From: an uncultured Roseovarius sp.
GTDB lineage: Bacteria > Pseudomonadota > Alphaproteobacteria > Rhodobacterales > Rhodobacteraceae
Length of the DNA stretch: 64,000 bases
Direction: 5' to 3'
NCBI GenBank assembly: GCA_947503145.1
Contig: CANNCP010000007.1
Span: 124,001 to 188,000 of the forward strand
Both the position numbers and the translations under genes were made by a program. Every line of letters begins with the position of its first letter. The stretch's first letter is position 1. The notes beneath the pieces are model-generated. The model ran no database searches, was not told the DNA's origin, and saw only the letters and a program-made list of their open reading frames with translations. Shown one piece after another: positions 56,667 through 64,000 of the stretch.

Positions 56667-56745
56667 AGAGCGTTTCGGGAAATACCTGAGACGGGAACAT
56701 CACGTAACGCAGAGCAACATGACAATATTGCACGCGTTTCGCGAC
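56667..56745. repeat. Degenerate copy of the palindromic repeat (copy 11)
   Basis: AGAGCGTTTCGGGAAATACC is followed by TGAGACGGGAACATCACGTA, ACGCAGAGCAACATGACAAT and ATTGCACGCGTTTC. It aligns with the copy at 30371-30486 through the hairpin-1 and spacer parts (ACGCAG...ACATATGAGCGTTGCACGC), but the hairpin is decayed. Confidence 0.55.
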
Positions 56746-56814
56746 GGCCGGAGGCGGCTTGTCCAGGCGGCCACCGGATACGACATCCGCCCGGCGTAAC
56801 CTGTCAGCAGATAC

Positions 56815-56850
56815 AAAACGGCTCCACGCAACAACGCGGAGCCGTTTTTT
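56815..56850 (-). terminator. Terminator after ccoNOQP (- strand)
   Basis: On the - strand AAAACGGCTCCGCGTTGTTG is followed by CGTGGAGCCGTTTTG. The stem AACGGCTCC/GGAGCCGTT ends in T4. On the + strand the tail is even richer in T, so it could work in both directions. It is 121 bases beyond the ccoP stop codon. Confidence 0.75.
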
Positions 56851-56970
56851 CCTTTTGAACTTTGATGAATATTGGCGCCAACCTTCCCAGAAACGCGCGA
56901 ACAGGACGGGCGGCTGGTGCCTCTCCGCTGGCCCTTGCGGGCCTGCGGGTATCTTATGACCCGATCAGGT

Positions 56971-57837
56971 CTATTCACCGCCGCCCAGCTGGTGGACATA
57001 TGCCGCGACCGCACGCACTTCGGCCTCGGTCAGGCGCTGGTTCCACGACGGCATGACACCAAAGCGGCTGTAGGTCACGGTTGCCTTCACCGTGTCGTAA
57101 TCCCCGCCATAGAGCCAGATGGCGTCTTTCAGGTTGGGCGCGCCCTGCATCTGGTCGCCGGTGGCGTCTTCACCATGACAAGACGCACAATTGTCCGCAA
57201 AGACGGTCTCGCCTGCGCTGACCAGGGTCGCATCACGCGGCGTGCCCGACAGGGACATCACATAATTCACGACTTGTTCAATTTCGTCGCGCGCCAGAAC
57301 CTCGCCAAAGGCGGGCATTTCCGAGTAATGCGCATCCGGGTCGTCCTCGTTACGGATACCGTGGGCGATGGTGGTGTGGATCGCCTCGATATCTCCGCCC
57401 CAGAGCCAGTCATTATCCAGCAGGTTGGGATACCCCTTGAAGCCCGCCGCCCCCGATCCGTGGCACTGCGCGCACCAGGTCCTGAACACCGCCGCGCCAG
57501 CCTTTGTCGCGTAGTCGTTCAACTCGGGGTTTTCTGCAAGTTGCGTCATGTCGACCGCAGCCAGTTGCGCCCAGTTTTCGGCATTGGCCTCTTCGACAGC
57601 CGCAATCTCGGTGATCACGTCGCCGCGCGTCGACCAGCCAAGCACGCCTGCGGTGGCGCTGTTTATCATCGGCCAGGCCGGATAGGCGATGACATAGCCG
57701 ATGCCCCAGATGATAGTGGCATAGAAGCTCCACAGCCACCAACGCGGCAGCGGATTGTTGAATTCCTCGATCCCGTCCCAGGAATGGCCTGTGGTGCTGG
57801 GATCATTATCCTGCTTCTTGGATGGTTTATTGGCCAT
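56971..57837 (-). CDS. ccoP: cbb3-type cytochrome c oxidase diheme subunit III
   Basis: CcoP carries electrons to the CcoNO core. The 288-residue protein has an N-terminal membrane helix (about 40-60). It then has two heme c sites, CAQCHGSG (heme 1) near 125 and CASCHGED (heme 2) near 220, each followed by a distant axial Met (AFGEVL region and GVMPSWN). The ATG at 57837 starts MANKPSKK, the usual opening. It lies 4 bases after ccoQ. Confidence 0.97.
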   Translation of the reverse strand: MANKPSKKQDNDPSTTGHSWDGIEEFNNPLPRWWLWSFYATIIWGIGYVIAYPAWPMINSATAGVLGWSTRGDVITEIAAVEEANAENWAQLAAVDMTQLAENPELNDYATKAGAAVFRTWCAQCHGSGAAGFKGYPNLLDNDWLWGGDIEAIHTTIAHGIRNEDDPDAHYSEMPAFGEVLARDEIEQVVNYVMSLSGTPRDATLVSAGETVFADNCASCHGEDATGDQMQGAPNLKDAIWLYGGDYDTVKATVTYSRFGVMPSWNQRLTEAEVRAVAAYVHQLGGGE

Positions 57838-57841
57838 GATC

Positions 57842-58039
57842 TTACAACTCCTCGGCATCGTTGCCTGCACTGCGTGGCGCGGGCTTGTCTTCGTGGCGAA
57901 AGGGGATATTGCGCGGGTTTTCGTATTTCTTGGTGCCGCCCGGGCGGAACACCCAGAAGATTATACCGACGAAAAAGACGAAAAGAACCAGCAACATCCA
58001 ACTGTCGGCGAACTCGCGAAGGAACGAATAGGTTTCCAT
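57842..58039 (-). CDS. ccoQ: cbb3-type cytochrome oxidase subunit CcoQ
   Basis: The 65-residue protein has one membrane helix (about 13-33, SWMLLVLFVFFVGIIFWVFR). A basic, proline-containing tail follows (PGGTKKYENPRNIPFRHED), typical of CcoQ/FixQ. It stabilises the oxidase and links it to oxygen control. It lies between ccoO and ccoP, with 14 and 4 base gaps. Confidence 0.94.
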   Translation of the reverse strand: METYSFLREFADSWMLLVLFVFFVGIIFWVFRPGGTKKYENPRNIPFRHEDKPAPRSAGNDAEEL

Positions 58040-58053
58040 ATCCTCCCTCCTCC

Positions 58054-58779
58054 CTAGCGGTTGGCGTCAGGCGTGAAGGTCGAGAAATCGACCAGCGTGC
58101 CCAGCATCTGCAGATAGGCGATCAACGCATCCATCTCGGAAATGCCCGCCGCCCCGTCAAAGTTGCGGATCTGCGCACCCGGATACCGTTCCAACATGGC
58201 GTCATAATCGCCAAACGGGTCGATCTGCACCTTGAAGTCAGCCGCCGCGTTTTCGATCATCTCGTCGGTATAGGGTACGCCGACCATCTTGTGCGCCTGC
58301 AGCAGGTCCGTGATATGCTTCGGGTCGATCATCCTCCGTTCGAGATAGCCGTATTTCGGCATCACCGATTCCGGCACCACTGATTGTGGATTGCGCAGGT
58401 GGTCCAGATGCCACTCATCCGAGTAGCGCCCGCCGACGCGCGCCAGGTCCGGCCCGGTGCGCTTGGACCCCCACTGGAACGGATGGTCGTATTTCGACTC
58501 TGCCGCCAGTGAGTAATGGCCATAGCGCTCGACCTCGTCGCGCATCGGGCGGATCATCTGGCTGTGACAAGTGTAGCAGCCTTCGCGCACATAGATGTCG
58601 CGCCCGGTCAACTCCAGCGGGGTATAGGGGCGCATGCCCTCTACATCCTCGATGGTGTTTTCCAGCCAGAACAGCGGCGTGATCTGCACGAGGCCCCCGA
58701 TCGTGACCACAAGGAAGGCGAAGATCGCCAGAAGGGTCACGTTCTTTTCTAGGATTGCGTGTTTGTCCAGGAATGCCAT
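58054..58779 (-). CDS. ccoO: cbb3-type cytochrome c oxidase monoheme subunit II
   Basis: The 241-residue protein has an N-terminal membrane anchor (about 11-32, [19 protein letters not shown]) and the heme c site [12 protein letters not shown] near residue 70. It ends in the conserved [17 protein letters not shown]-type tail. CcoO transfers electrons from CcoP to CcoN. It follows ccoN by 15 bases and precedes ccoQ. Confidence 0.97.
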   Translation of the reverse strand: MAFLDKHAILEKNVTLLAIFAFLVVTIGGLVQITPLFWLENTIEDVEGMRPYTPLELTGRDIYVREGCYTCHSQMIRPMRDEVERYGHYSLAAESKYDHPFQWGSKRTGPDLARVGGRYSDEWHLDHLRNPQSVVPESVMPKYGYLERRMIDPKHITDLLQAHKMVGVPYTDEMIENAAADFKVQIDPFGDYDAMLERYPGAQIRNFDGAAGISEMDALIAYLQMLGTLVDFSTFTPDANR

Positions 58780-58794
58780 TTACCGGTCCCCCTC

Positions 58795-60399
58795 TTATTC
58801 AGCCGGGACAGCGGAGTTTTCTGCTGTCACAGCAGGGCTCCGTCTGACGGTCATGTAAAGATTGTAGCACATGATGATACCGCCACTCAGGAACAGCACC
58901 CCACCAAGGCCGCGTACGACATACATCGGGAACTTGGCCGCCACGGTATCGGCGAAAGAATTCACGAGGAAACCGTTGGCGTCCACTTCGCGCCACATCA
59001 GGCCCTCCATGATGCCGGTCACCCACATGGATGCCGCGTAGAGGATGATCCCGATGGTGGCCAGCCAGAAGTGCCAGCTGACCAGGCTCAGGCTATAGAG
59101 CCGCTCGCGATTCCACAGCTTTGGCACCAGGAAGTAGAGCGCGCCGAATGTGATCATGCCGTTCCAGCCCAGTGCGCCGGAATGCACGTGCCCGATGGTC
59201 CAGTCGGTGTAGTGCGACAGCGAGTTCACCGCGCGGATCGACATCATCGGCCCTTCGAATGTGGACATGCCGTAGAAGCCGATGGAGATGACCATCATCC
59301 GGATGATCGGATCAGTGCGCAACTTGTCCCACGCGCCCGACAGCGTCATCAGTCCGTTGATCATGCCGCCCCAGCTGGGCATCCACAGGATGATCGAGAA
59401 CACCATGCCCAAGGTCGTGGCCCAGTCCGGCAGCGCCGTGTAGTGCAGGTGGTGCGGACCGGCCCAGATATACAGGAAAATCAGCGCCCAGAAGTGGATG
59501 ATGCTGAGCTTGTAAGAGAAGACCGGGCGTTCGGCCTGCTTGGGCACGAAGTAATACATCATGCCGAGGAAACCGGCAGTCAGGAAGAAGCCCACGGCGT
59601 TATGCCCGTACCACCATTGCACCATCGCGTCCTGCACACCCGAGAAGACCTGCACGGATTTTGAGCCGAAGATGCTGACCGGGATGCTGAGGTTGTTGAA
59701 CACGTGCAACATTGCCACGGTGATGATGAACGACAGGTAGAACCAGTTGGCCACATAGATATGCGGCTCCTTGCGCCTGGCGATGGTGCCGACGAAAACC
59801 GCGAGGTAGGACAGCCAGATAACGGTCAGCCACAGGTCCACGTACCATTCCGGCTCTGCGTATTCCTTGGATTGCGTAGCGCCCAGCAGGTAGCCGGTGG
59901 CGGCTAGCACGATAAACAACTGATAGCCCCAGAAAACGAACCATGCCAGATTTCCGCCCCAGAGCCGTGCAGCGCTGGTGCGCTGCACCACATAGAGCGA
60001 TGTCGCGATCAGGGCGTTGCCGCCGAACGCGAAAATCACTGCCGACGTGTGAAGGGGCCGCAACCGCCCGAAATTCGCGTATCCCTCGGCCCATTCGAAA
60101 TTGAGTTGCGGAAAGGCCAGCTGAAAGGCGATGAATGTGCCGACCAGAAAGCCGACCACACCCCAGAGCGCCGTCGCAACCACCCCGGCGCGGATCACGC
60201 CATCCATGTATTCTCCAGAGAGATCAACCGTTTCTCGCGGCTCATCGGTATGGCGCAGCACCCACAGGAACAATCCTGCCGCGGCCAGCGCAACAGTAAG
60301 AGCGTTGACCAGATAGGCCAGATCGCGCGCAAAGTTGGCAGCGATCAACGCCAGAAACGTGATCAGGCCAAGTACGATCAACTTGATATAATTCGACAT
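58795..60399 (-). CDS. ccoN: cbb3-type cytochrome c oxidase catalytic subunit I
   Basis: CcoN holds the high- and low-spin hemes and CuB. The 534-residue protein has about twelve membrane helices and conserved histidines, for example [19 protein letters not shown] and [13 protein letters not shown]. It also has the late [20 protein letters not shown]. Reduction of oxygen at low concentration is the role. FNR-type box upstream at 60496-60509. It is the first gene of ccoNOQP, read leftwards. Confidence 0.98.
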   Translation of the reverse strand: MSNYIKLIVLGLITFLALIAANFARDLAYLVNALTVALAAAGLFLWVLRHTDEPRETVDLSGEYMDGVIRAGVVATALWGVVGFLVGTFIAFQLAFPQLNFEWAEGYANFGRLRPLHTSAVIFAFGGNALIATSLYVVQRTSAARLWGGNLAWFVFWGYQLFIVLAATGYLLGATQSKEYAEPEWYVDLWLTVIWLSYLAVFVGTIARRKEPHIYVANWFYLSFIITVAMLHVFNNLSIPVSIFGSKSVQVFSGVQDAMVQWWYGHNAVGFFLTAGFLGMMYYFVPKQAERPVFSYKLSIIHFWALIFLYIWAGPHHLHYTALPDWATTLGMVFSIILWMPSWGGMINGLMTLSGAWDKLRTDPIIRMMVISIGFYGMSTFEGPMMSIRAVNSLSHYTDWTIGHVHSGALGWNGMITFGALYFLVPKLWNRERLYSLSLVSWHFWLATIGIILYAASMWVTGIMEGLMWREVDANGFLVNSFADTVAAKFPMYVVRGLGGVLFLSGGIIMCYNLYMTVRRSPAVTAENSAVPAE

Positions 60400-60495
60400 A
60401 GTGCGTCCCTTCGTCCTTTTCCACGCGATCGAACCCGAACCGCGCGTGCGCGTTTAGACTTTAGCCGTACATGCCGCGGCGCGGCGTGGTGCGCT

Positions 60496-60509
60496 TTGAT
60501 CTGCATCAA
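60496..60509. promoter_or_regulatory. Perfect FNR-type box between ccoN and a universal stress gene
   Basis: TTGAT-CTGC-ATCAA is a perfect match to the FNR/FnrL consensus TTGAT-N4-ATCAA. It lies 97 bases before the ccoN start and 124 bases before the divergent universal stress protein gene, so one site may serve both. Confidence 0.85.
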
Positions 60510-60632
60510 GGATTTTGATCGAATTTCCTGACATTTATCAATGTAAGAGGCGCACATCTGCGTCAATCTATCGGCGGAAACCACGGTCAGGGCAAATGCC
60601 CTGCGGGTAGCCCTTCCTGCAAGGAGCATGTC

Positions 60633-61472
60633 ATGGCCTACAAGACGATCGCATCAATTTTCACAGATGAAAGCCTGATGTCCACCGCGCTGAACTGCGC
60701 GATAGACGCCGCGGGCGCGCATGATGCGCACCTGGACGTTCTGGCGCTGGGAGTCGACCGGTCCTCGGCTGGGTATTACTATGCAGGAGCTTCCGCACTG
60801 GTGCTGGAACAGGCGATCAACCGCGCCGACGAAGAGGCGCAGCAGATCATGGCGTCGGTACGGTCCCGGCTGACCAAGAGCATTCTGCGCTGGTCGTGTG
60901 ACGCCGATGTGGCACAGCTCGTTGATCTGGCGCGGCGGGTAACGCAACGCGTGCGGTTTTCCGATCTGGTGATTCTGCCGCAACCCTACGGCGAAGGCCG
61001 CGGCGCAGAGCTGGAGCCGGTGACTGAGGCCTGCCTTTTTGATGCCCAGGTGCCAGTTCTGATCGTACCCGACGGCGCAACGCCTGCTGTCCATCCCGAA
61101 CGGGTCACCATCGCCTGGAACGAAAGCGCCGAGGCGATGACCGCGGTACGTGCCGCGTTGCCGCTCTTGCTGGGCGCTGAGAAGGTGCATGTTGTCATTG
61201 TCGACCCACCCGTCCACGGTGCCAGCCGCTCGGACCCCGGTGGGCTCTTGTCGCAGTTCCTGGCGCGGCACGGCATCCGGGTCGAGATCGACGTGCTGTC
61301 TAAGACGATGCCGCGGGTTTCGGACGTTCTGATGCGCCATGCTGCGGACATGGACGCGGATATGATGGTGCTGGGTGCCTACGGGCATTCGCGCTTTCGC
61401 CAGGCGGTCTTTGGCGGTGCGACCCGCGATCTGCTGGAACGCACGACCCTTCCGCTGCTGATGGCGCACTGA
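60633..61472 (+). CDS. Universal stress protein (tandem UspA-type domains)
   Basis: The 279-residue protein shows two UspA domains: about 1-150 and 155-279. The second has the nucleotide-binding pattern MVLGAYGHSRFRQAVFGGAT (G-x2-G-x9-G-S/T type). FSDLVILPQPYGEG and VPVLIVPDGATP close the first. Tandem USPs are common next to microaerobic respiration genes. AAGGAG lies 6 bases before the ATG. It is divergent from ccoN and shares its FNR-type box, which suggests induction under low oxygen. Confidence 0.92.
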   Translation: MAYKTIASIFTDESLMSTALNCAIDAAGAHDAHLDVLALGVDRSSAGYYYAGASALVLEQAINRADEEAQQIMASVRSRLTKSILRWSCDADVAQLVDLARRVTQRVRFSDLVILPQPYGEGRGAELEPVTEACLFDAQVPVLIVPDGATPAVHPERVTIAWNESAEAMTAVRAALPLLLGAEKVHVVIVDPPVHGASRSDPGGLLSQFLARHGIRVEIDVLSKTMPRVSDVLMRHAADMDADMMVLGAYGHSRFRQAVFGGATRDLLERTTLPLLMAH

Positions 61473-61479
61473 CCTGCCC

Positions 61480-61524
61480 AAAGCCTTTCGCCTTGTTTTC
61501 TGAACCAGATGCAAGGCGAAAGGG
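61480..61524. repeat. Single-hairpin copy of the palindromic repeat (copy 12)
   Basis: AAAGCCTTTCGCCTTGTTTT is followed by CTGAACCAGATG and CAAGGCGAAAGGGC. The arms GCCTTTCGCCTTG and CAAGGCGAAAGGGC pair almost perfectly. It lies just after the stress-protein stop codon and before the convergent fnrL gene, so it may also act as a terminator. Confidence 0.7.
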
Positions 61525-61547
61525 CGGGGAGCTTGCGGCGTGGTCGG

Positions 61548-62288
61548 TTACACCAGCATTCCACCGTCGCTGTCATCGCCGGCCTCAGCCAGCAGACCTT
61601 CGAAATCCGGAACCGTCACGCGGCGCTTGCCCTCCAGCTGGATAATGCCCTCGCGTTTGAGTGCGGACATCTGGCGGCTCACGGTCTCCAGCGTCAGCCC
61701 GAGGTAATCGGCCATCGCTTCTCTGGTCAGCGGCAACTCGAACACCATCGAACTGCTCCCGCCAATCATGTTGAGGGCCGCACTGCGCCGCCCGATAATC
61801 GACAGCAGCGAAGCAATTTTCTCGCGGGCCGTCTTGCGTCCCAGCACCAGCATCCATTCACGGGCCGCATCCAACTCGTCCAGCGTCATCTCCAGCAGGC
61901 GCTGCGATACGGCGGGCGTGTGGCTCAGCAGATCCTCAAACGGCTTCTTGCGGAAACAGCACATCACCAGATCGCTGGTCGCGACGACGTCATACGCCGC
62001 AGCCTGGCGCCCCGGGCGTCCGACGAAATCGCTGGGCAGAAGCAACCCAACCATCTGCCGCCGCCCGTCCTCCATCGTTTGGGCCAGCGTCGCGATTCCC
62101 GACACGACAGAACCGACAAAATCCATGCGGTCGCCCGACCAGATGACGGTCTGGCCTGCCTGAAAATTGCGATAATATTTGATCTCGTCGAGCTTCTCCA
62201 ACTCATCAACCTCGCAACGCGCGCAGACGGCGCGATGTCGGATCGGGCATTCGCCACAATCATGTGGAGGCATCCGGGTAGAAGTCAT
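61548..62288 (-). CDS. fnrL: Crp/Fnr family oxygen-responsive regulator FnrL
   Basis: FnrL activates microaerobic genes when its [4Fe-4S] cluster is intact. The 246-residue protein has the N-terminal cysteine cluster CGECPIRHRAVCARC. A cyclic-nucleotide-like domain follows (about 35-150, with MCC near residue 122). The C-terminal helix-turn-helix is LGLTLETVSRQMSALKREGI near residue 195. The N-terminus matches FnrL proteins of the group when the ATG at 62288 is used; ATGs at 62303 and 62294 are alternatives. It is divergent from hemN and shares the FNR-type box at 62326-62339. Confidence 0.96.
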   Translation of the reverse strand: MTSTRMPPHDCGECPIRHRAVCARCEVDELEKLDEIKYYRNFQAGQTVIWSGDRMDFVGSVVSGIATLAQTMEDGRRQMVGLLLPSDFVGRPGRQAAAYDVVATSDLVMCCFRKKPFEDLLSHTPAVSQRLLEMTLDELDAAREWMLVLGRKTAREKIASLLSIIGRRSAALNMIGGSSSMVFELPLTREAMADYLGLTLETVSRQMSALKREGIIQLEGKRRVTVPDFEGLLAEAGDDSDGGMLV

Positions 62289-62325
62289 TCCCATTGTCCC
62301 CATTGTCGGGTCCGTCCTCTCATTC

Positions 62326-62339
62326 TTGATCTGGGTCAA
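62326..62339. promoter_or_regulatory. FNR-type box between fnrL and hemN
   Basis: TTGAT-CTGG-GTCAA differs from TTGAT-N4-ATCAA in one base. It is 35 bases before the hemN start codon and 38 bases before the fnrL start codon. The position fits activation of hemN and/or autoregulation of fnrL. Confidence 0.75.
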
Positions 62340-62373
62340 GGTTGCCGACCCCCGCTCTTTATAAGTTATGCGC

Positions 62374-63729
62374 ATGGACACCAAAGCACAACTAGACAGG
62401 CTTGGGCTCTTTGACGCCAAAGTTCCGCGTTATACCAGCTATCCGACCGCCGTGCAGTTTGTCGGCGGCGTCGGTCCGCAGCTTCACTCCGAATGGATCA
62501 AAAGCATCCCGGAAGGCAGTGAAATCTCGCTATACGTGCATATTCCCTTCTGCCGGAGGCTATGCTGGTTCTGCGCCTGCCGCACGCAGGGCACCCAGAA
62601 TGACCGTCCCGTAATCGCCTATCTGGAGGTGTTGAAGGCAGAGCTGGCCCTGCTCAGCGCCGATTTGCCGCAGGGAACCACGCTGTCGCGGCTGCACTGG
62701 GGCGGCGGCACGCCGACGTTGCTGAACCCGACGATGATGGACGAACTGGCAGGCGCCATTCGCGACGTCGTGCCGTTTTCCGATAATACCGAATTCTCGG
62801 TCGAGATCGACCCGAACGAGATCGACGCGCCGCGCCTCGATGCTCTGGCGCGCGCAGGCATGACCCGCGCCTCGATCGGGGTGCAGGATTTCGATCCGAT
62901 GATCCAGAAAAGTATCGGCCGCATCCAGAGTTTCGAGTCCACCCGCGATGCAGCGCTGGAACTGCGCGCGCGCGGCGTGCAGAGCCTCAATGCCGATATT
63001 CTCTTTGGACTGCCGCACCAGACCCAGGAACGCATCACCGAGAGCGTGCAGAAGCTGCTGTCGCTCAGCCCGGACCGTGTCGCGCTTTATGGATATGCCC
63101 ATGTCCCCTGGATGGCCAAGCGCCAGCAGTTGATCCCGTCCGCCGACCTGCCGACCCCACAAGAGCGGCTGGCGCTTTTCGAGGCCGCGCAGAAGCTCTT
63201 TGTCTGGGACGGCTATGCCGAGATCGGCATCGACCATTTCTCTGCCCCCGGCGACGGGCTGCAACAGGCGCAGCGCACGGGGCGGTTGCGGCGCAATTTC
63301 CAGGGCTATACCGACGATCAGGCGGATGTGCTGATTGGCATCGGTGCCTCTTCGATCTCACGTTTTCCACAAGGTTACGCGCAGAACGCATCTGCGACGG
63401 GGCTGCATACCGGCTTCATCCAGGCCGGGCGATATTCGAGCCAGCGCGGCCATGTCTTCAAGGGCGACGACCTGATGCGCGGACGCATCATCGAGGCGCT
63501 GATGTGCGATTTCGCTGTGCGCAGCGCCGATATCTGCCAAAATTTCGATATTTCGCCCTCGCGCCTGCATGCGCTCCTTGTGGACGTCGCCGCGCAATTC
63601 GACGGGCTGTTGTTAGTCAACGACGAAGGCCTCGCCATTCCCCCGGTGGCCCGGCCCCTGACCCGGATGATTGCGCGTGCCTTCGACACCTATGCGATGG
63701 ACACTGCCGGCCACAGCTCGGCGATCTGA
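62374..63729 (+). CDS. hemN: Oxygen-independent coproporphyrinogen III oxidase
   Basis: HemN is a radical-SAM enzyme that converts coproporphyrinogen III to protoporphyrinogen IX without oxygen. The 451-residue protein has the cluster motif YVHIPFCRRLCWFCACR (CxxxCxxC), LHWGGGTPTLLNP and a C-terminal HemN domain. I use the ATG at 62374; an ATG at 62368 is equally possible. It is divergent from fnrL. Confidence 0.97.
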   Translation: MDTKAQLDRLGLFDAKVPRYTSYPTAVQFVGGVGPQLHSEWIKSIPEGSEISLYVHIPFCRRLCWFCACRTQGTQNDRPVIAYLEVLKAELALLSADLPQGTTLSRLHWGGGTPTLLNPTMMDELAGAIRDVVPFSDNTEFSVEIDPNEIDAPRLDALARAGMTRASIGVQDFDPMIQKSIGRIQSFESTRDAALELRARGVQSLNADILFGLPHQTQERITESVQKLLSLSPDRVALYGYAHVPWMAKRQQLIPSADLPTPQERLALFEAAQKLFVWDGYAEIGIDHFSAPGDGLQQAQRTGRLRRNFQGYTDDQADVLIGIGASSISRFPQGYAQNASATGLHTGFIQAGRYSSQRGHVFKGDDLMRGRIIEALMCDFAVRSADICQNFDISPSRLHALLVDVAAQFDGLLLVNDEGLAIPPVARPLTRMIARAFDTYAMDTAGHSSAI

Positions 63730-63767
63730 GCCGTGTCAGGCACGCCACCGTGCCGCGACCGCCCGCA

Positions 63768-64000
63768 TCACGCAGGCTTTGCCTTCAGGTCGAGCGCTGC
63801 GGCCAGCAGGGTCTGTGCATATTCGGTCTGCGGCGCATCAAACAGCGCCTGCGCCTCGCCCATCTCGATGATATCACCCTGGCGCATCACCACGACCCGG
63901 TGGCTCATCGCGCGCACCACATTGAGATCGTGACTGATAAAGAGATAGGCCAGCCCGTGCTTGACCTGTAGCCGGCGCAACAGTTCCACAATCTGCACCT
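63768..64000 (-). CDS. ABC transporter ATP-binding protein, C-terminal part (oligopeptide/nickel type), truncated by window edge
   Basis: The visible 77 residues cover the H-loop and C-terminal end: LFISHDLNVVRAMSHRVVVM contains the SHDL switch, and RQGDIIEMGEAQALFDAPQT is the D-loop-distal strand of the oligopeptide-type OppD/OppF tail. Walker A and the signature lie outside the window. The tail EYAQTLLAAALDLKAKPA matches the dipeptide-uptake ATPase family. The gene reads leftwards and starts beyond base 64000. Substrate cannot be set. Confidence 0.85.
   Translation of the reverse strand, partial: VQIVELLRRLQVKHGLAYLFISHDLNVVRAMSHRVVVMRQGDIIEMGEAQALFDAPQTEYAQTLLAAALDLKAKPA

Larger units (their letters stand above)
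56540..56970. other. Intergenic region between ccoG and ccoP
   Basis: The stretch holds, from ccoG outward, an FNR-type box (56605-56618), a degenerate repeat copy (56667-56745) and a terminator for the upstream ccoNOQP unit (56815-56850). No protein gene is supported; a + strand open frame in the middle lacks any recognisable motif. Confidence 0.6.

Noticed and set aside
56872-58383. Long + strand frame opposite ccoP, ccoQ and ccoO
   Set aside because: It crosses three confirmed oxidase genes and shows only the shadow of their codons.

Overview
The window looks like a chromosomal segment of an alphaproteobacterium of the order Rhodobacterales (Roseobacter-type). The case rests on high GC coding sequence, FnrL next to hemN and a ccoNOQP-ccoGHIS cluster, an HvrA-type H-NS protein, a two-hairpin repeat family, a Hint-domain protein and a mitofilin-like gene in a hem cluster. 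Species cannot be fixed from the sequence alone. No phage, plasmid, CRISPR or rRNA genes are visible. Most of the window is housekeeping DNA with a thin accessory layer.

Layout. 0-9 kb: end of a lytic transglycosylase, tRNA-Leu(UAA), a TPR protein, putR/putA for proline catabolism, a rhomboid protease, a deleted GFA-family gene, an inositol monophosphatase, a Hint-domain protein and an IS5-type transposase relic. 8.7-12.9 kb: glpR, glpD, glpK for glycerol use. 13-20.6 kb: a hem block (HemY-like, mitofilin-like, hemD) divergent from tsaD-gpsA-yciI-EVE, then a small secreted protein. 21-26 kb: 1-Cys peroxiredoxin, aldehyde dehydrogenase, a surface-glycan patch (GT25, alpha-1,2-fucosyltransferase-like, a kinase-like fusion). 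26-31 kb: RluA-type synthase, hemC divergent from hemE, a microprotein plus flavoprotein, and a GST pseudogene carrying a repeat insertion. 30.8-38.5 kb: leuS-lptE-holA, GT4, DUF3576 lipoprotein, YggS, H-NS-like protein. 39-46 kb: L,D-transpeptidase, a FAD oxidoreductase opposite mnmD, two EamA transporters, soluble lytic transglycosylase, dapA. 46.5-52 kb: phaB and phaA (PHB synthesis), EAL protein, tag, DD-carboxypeptidase with SPOR-like tail. 52-64 kb: ccoS-I-H-G, ccoP-Q-O-N, a universal stress protein, fnrL divergent from hemN, and the end of an ABC transporter ATPase.

How genes connect. The last 12 kb is a microaerobic respiration module: cbb3 oxidase, its copper and assembly factors, oxygen-independent heme synthesis and the oxygen sensor FnrL. 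FNR-type boxes precede ccoN, ccoG and lie between fnrL and hemN. Heme genes elsewhere in the window (hemC, hemE, hemD, HemY-like) supply the same pathway. GlpD/GlpK/GlpR and GpsA join glycerol catabolism to phospholipid synthesis.

Most unusual signal: a family of at least twelve related intergenic palindromic repeats (full copies about 116 bp, two hairpins, TA at both ends). They look like a non-autonomous mobile element. One copy splits a GST pseudogene, and at least four copies begin or end at the stop codon of a neighbouring gene. Three pseudogenes here (GFA, IS5, GST) also share the same style of decay by internal deletion.
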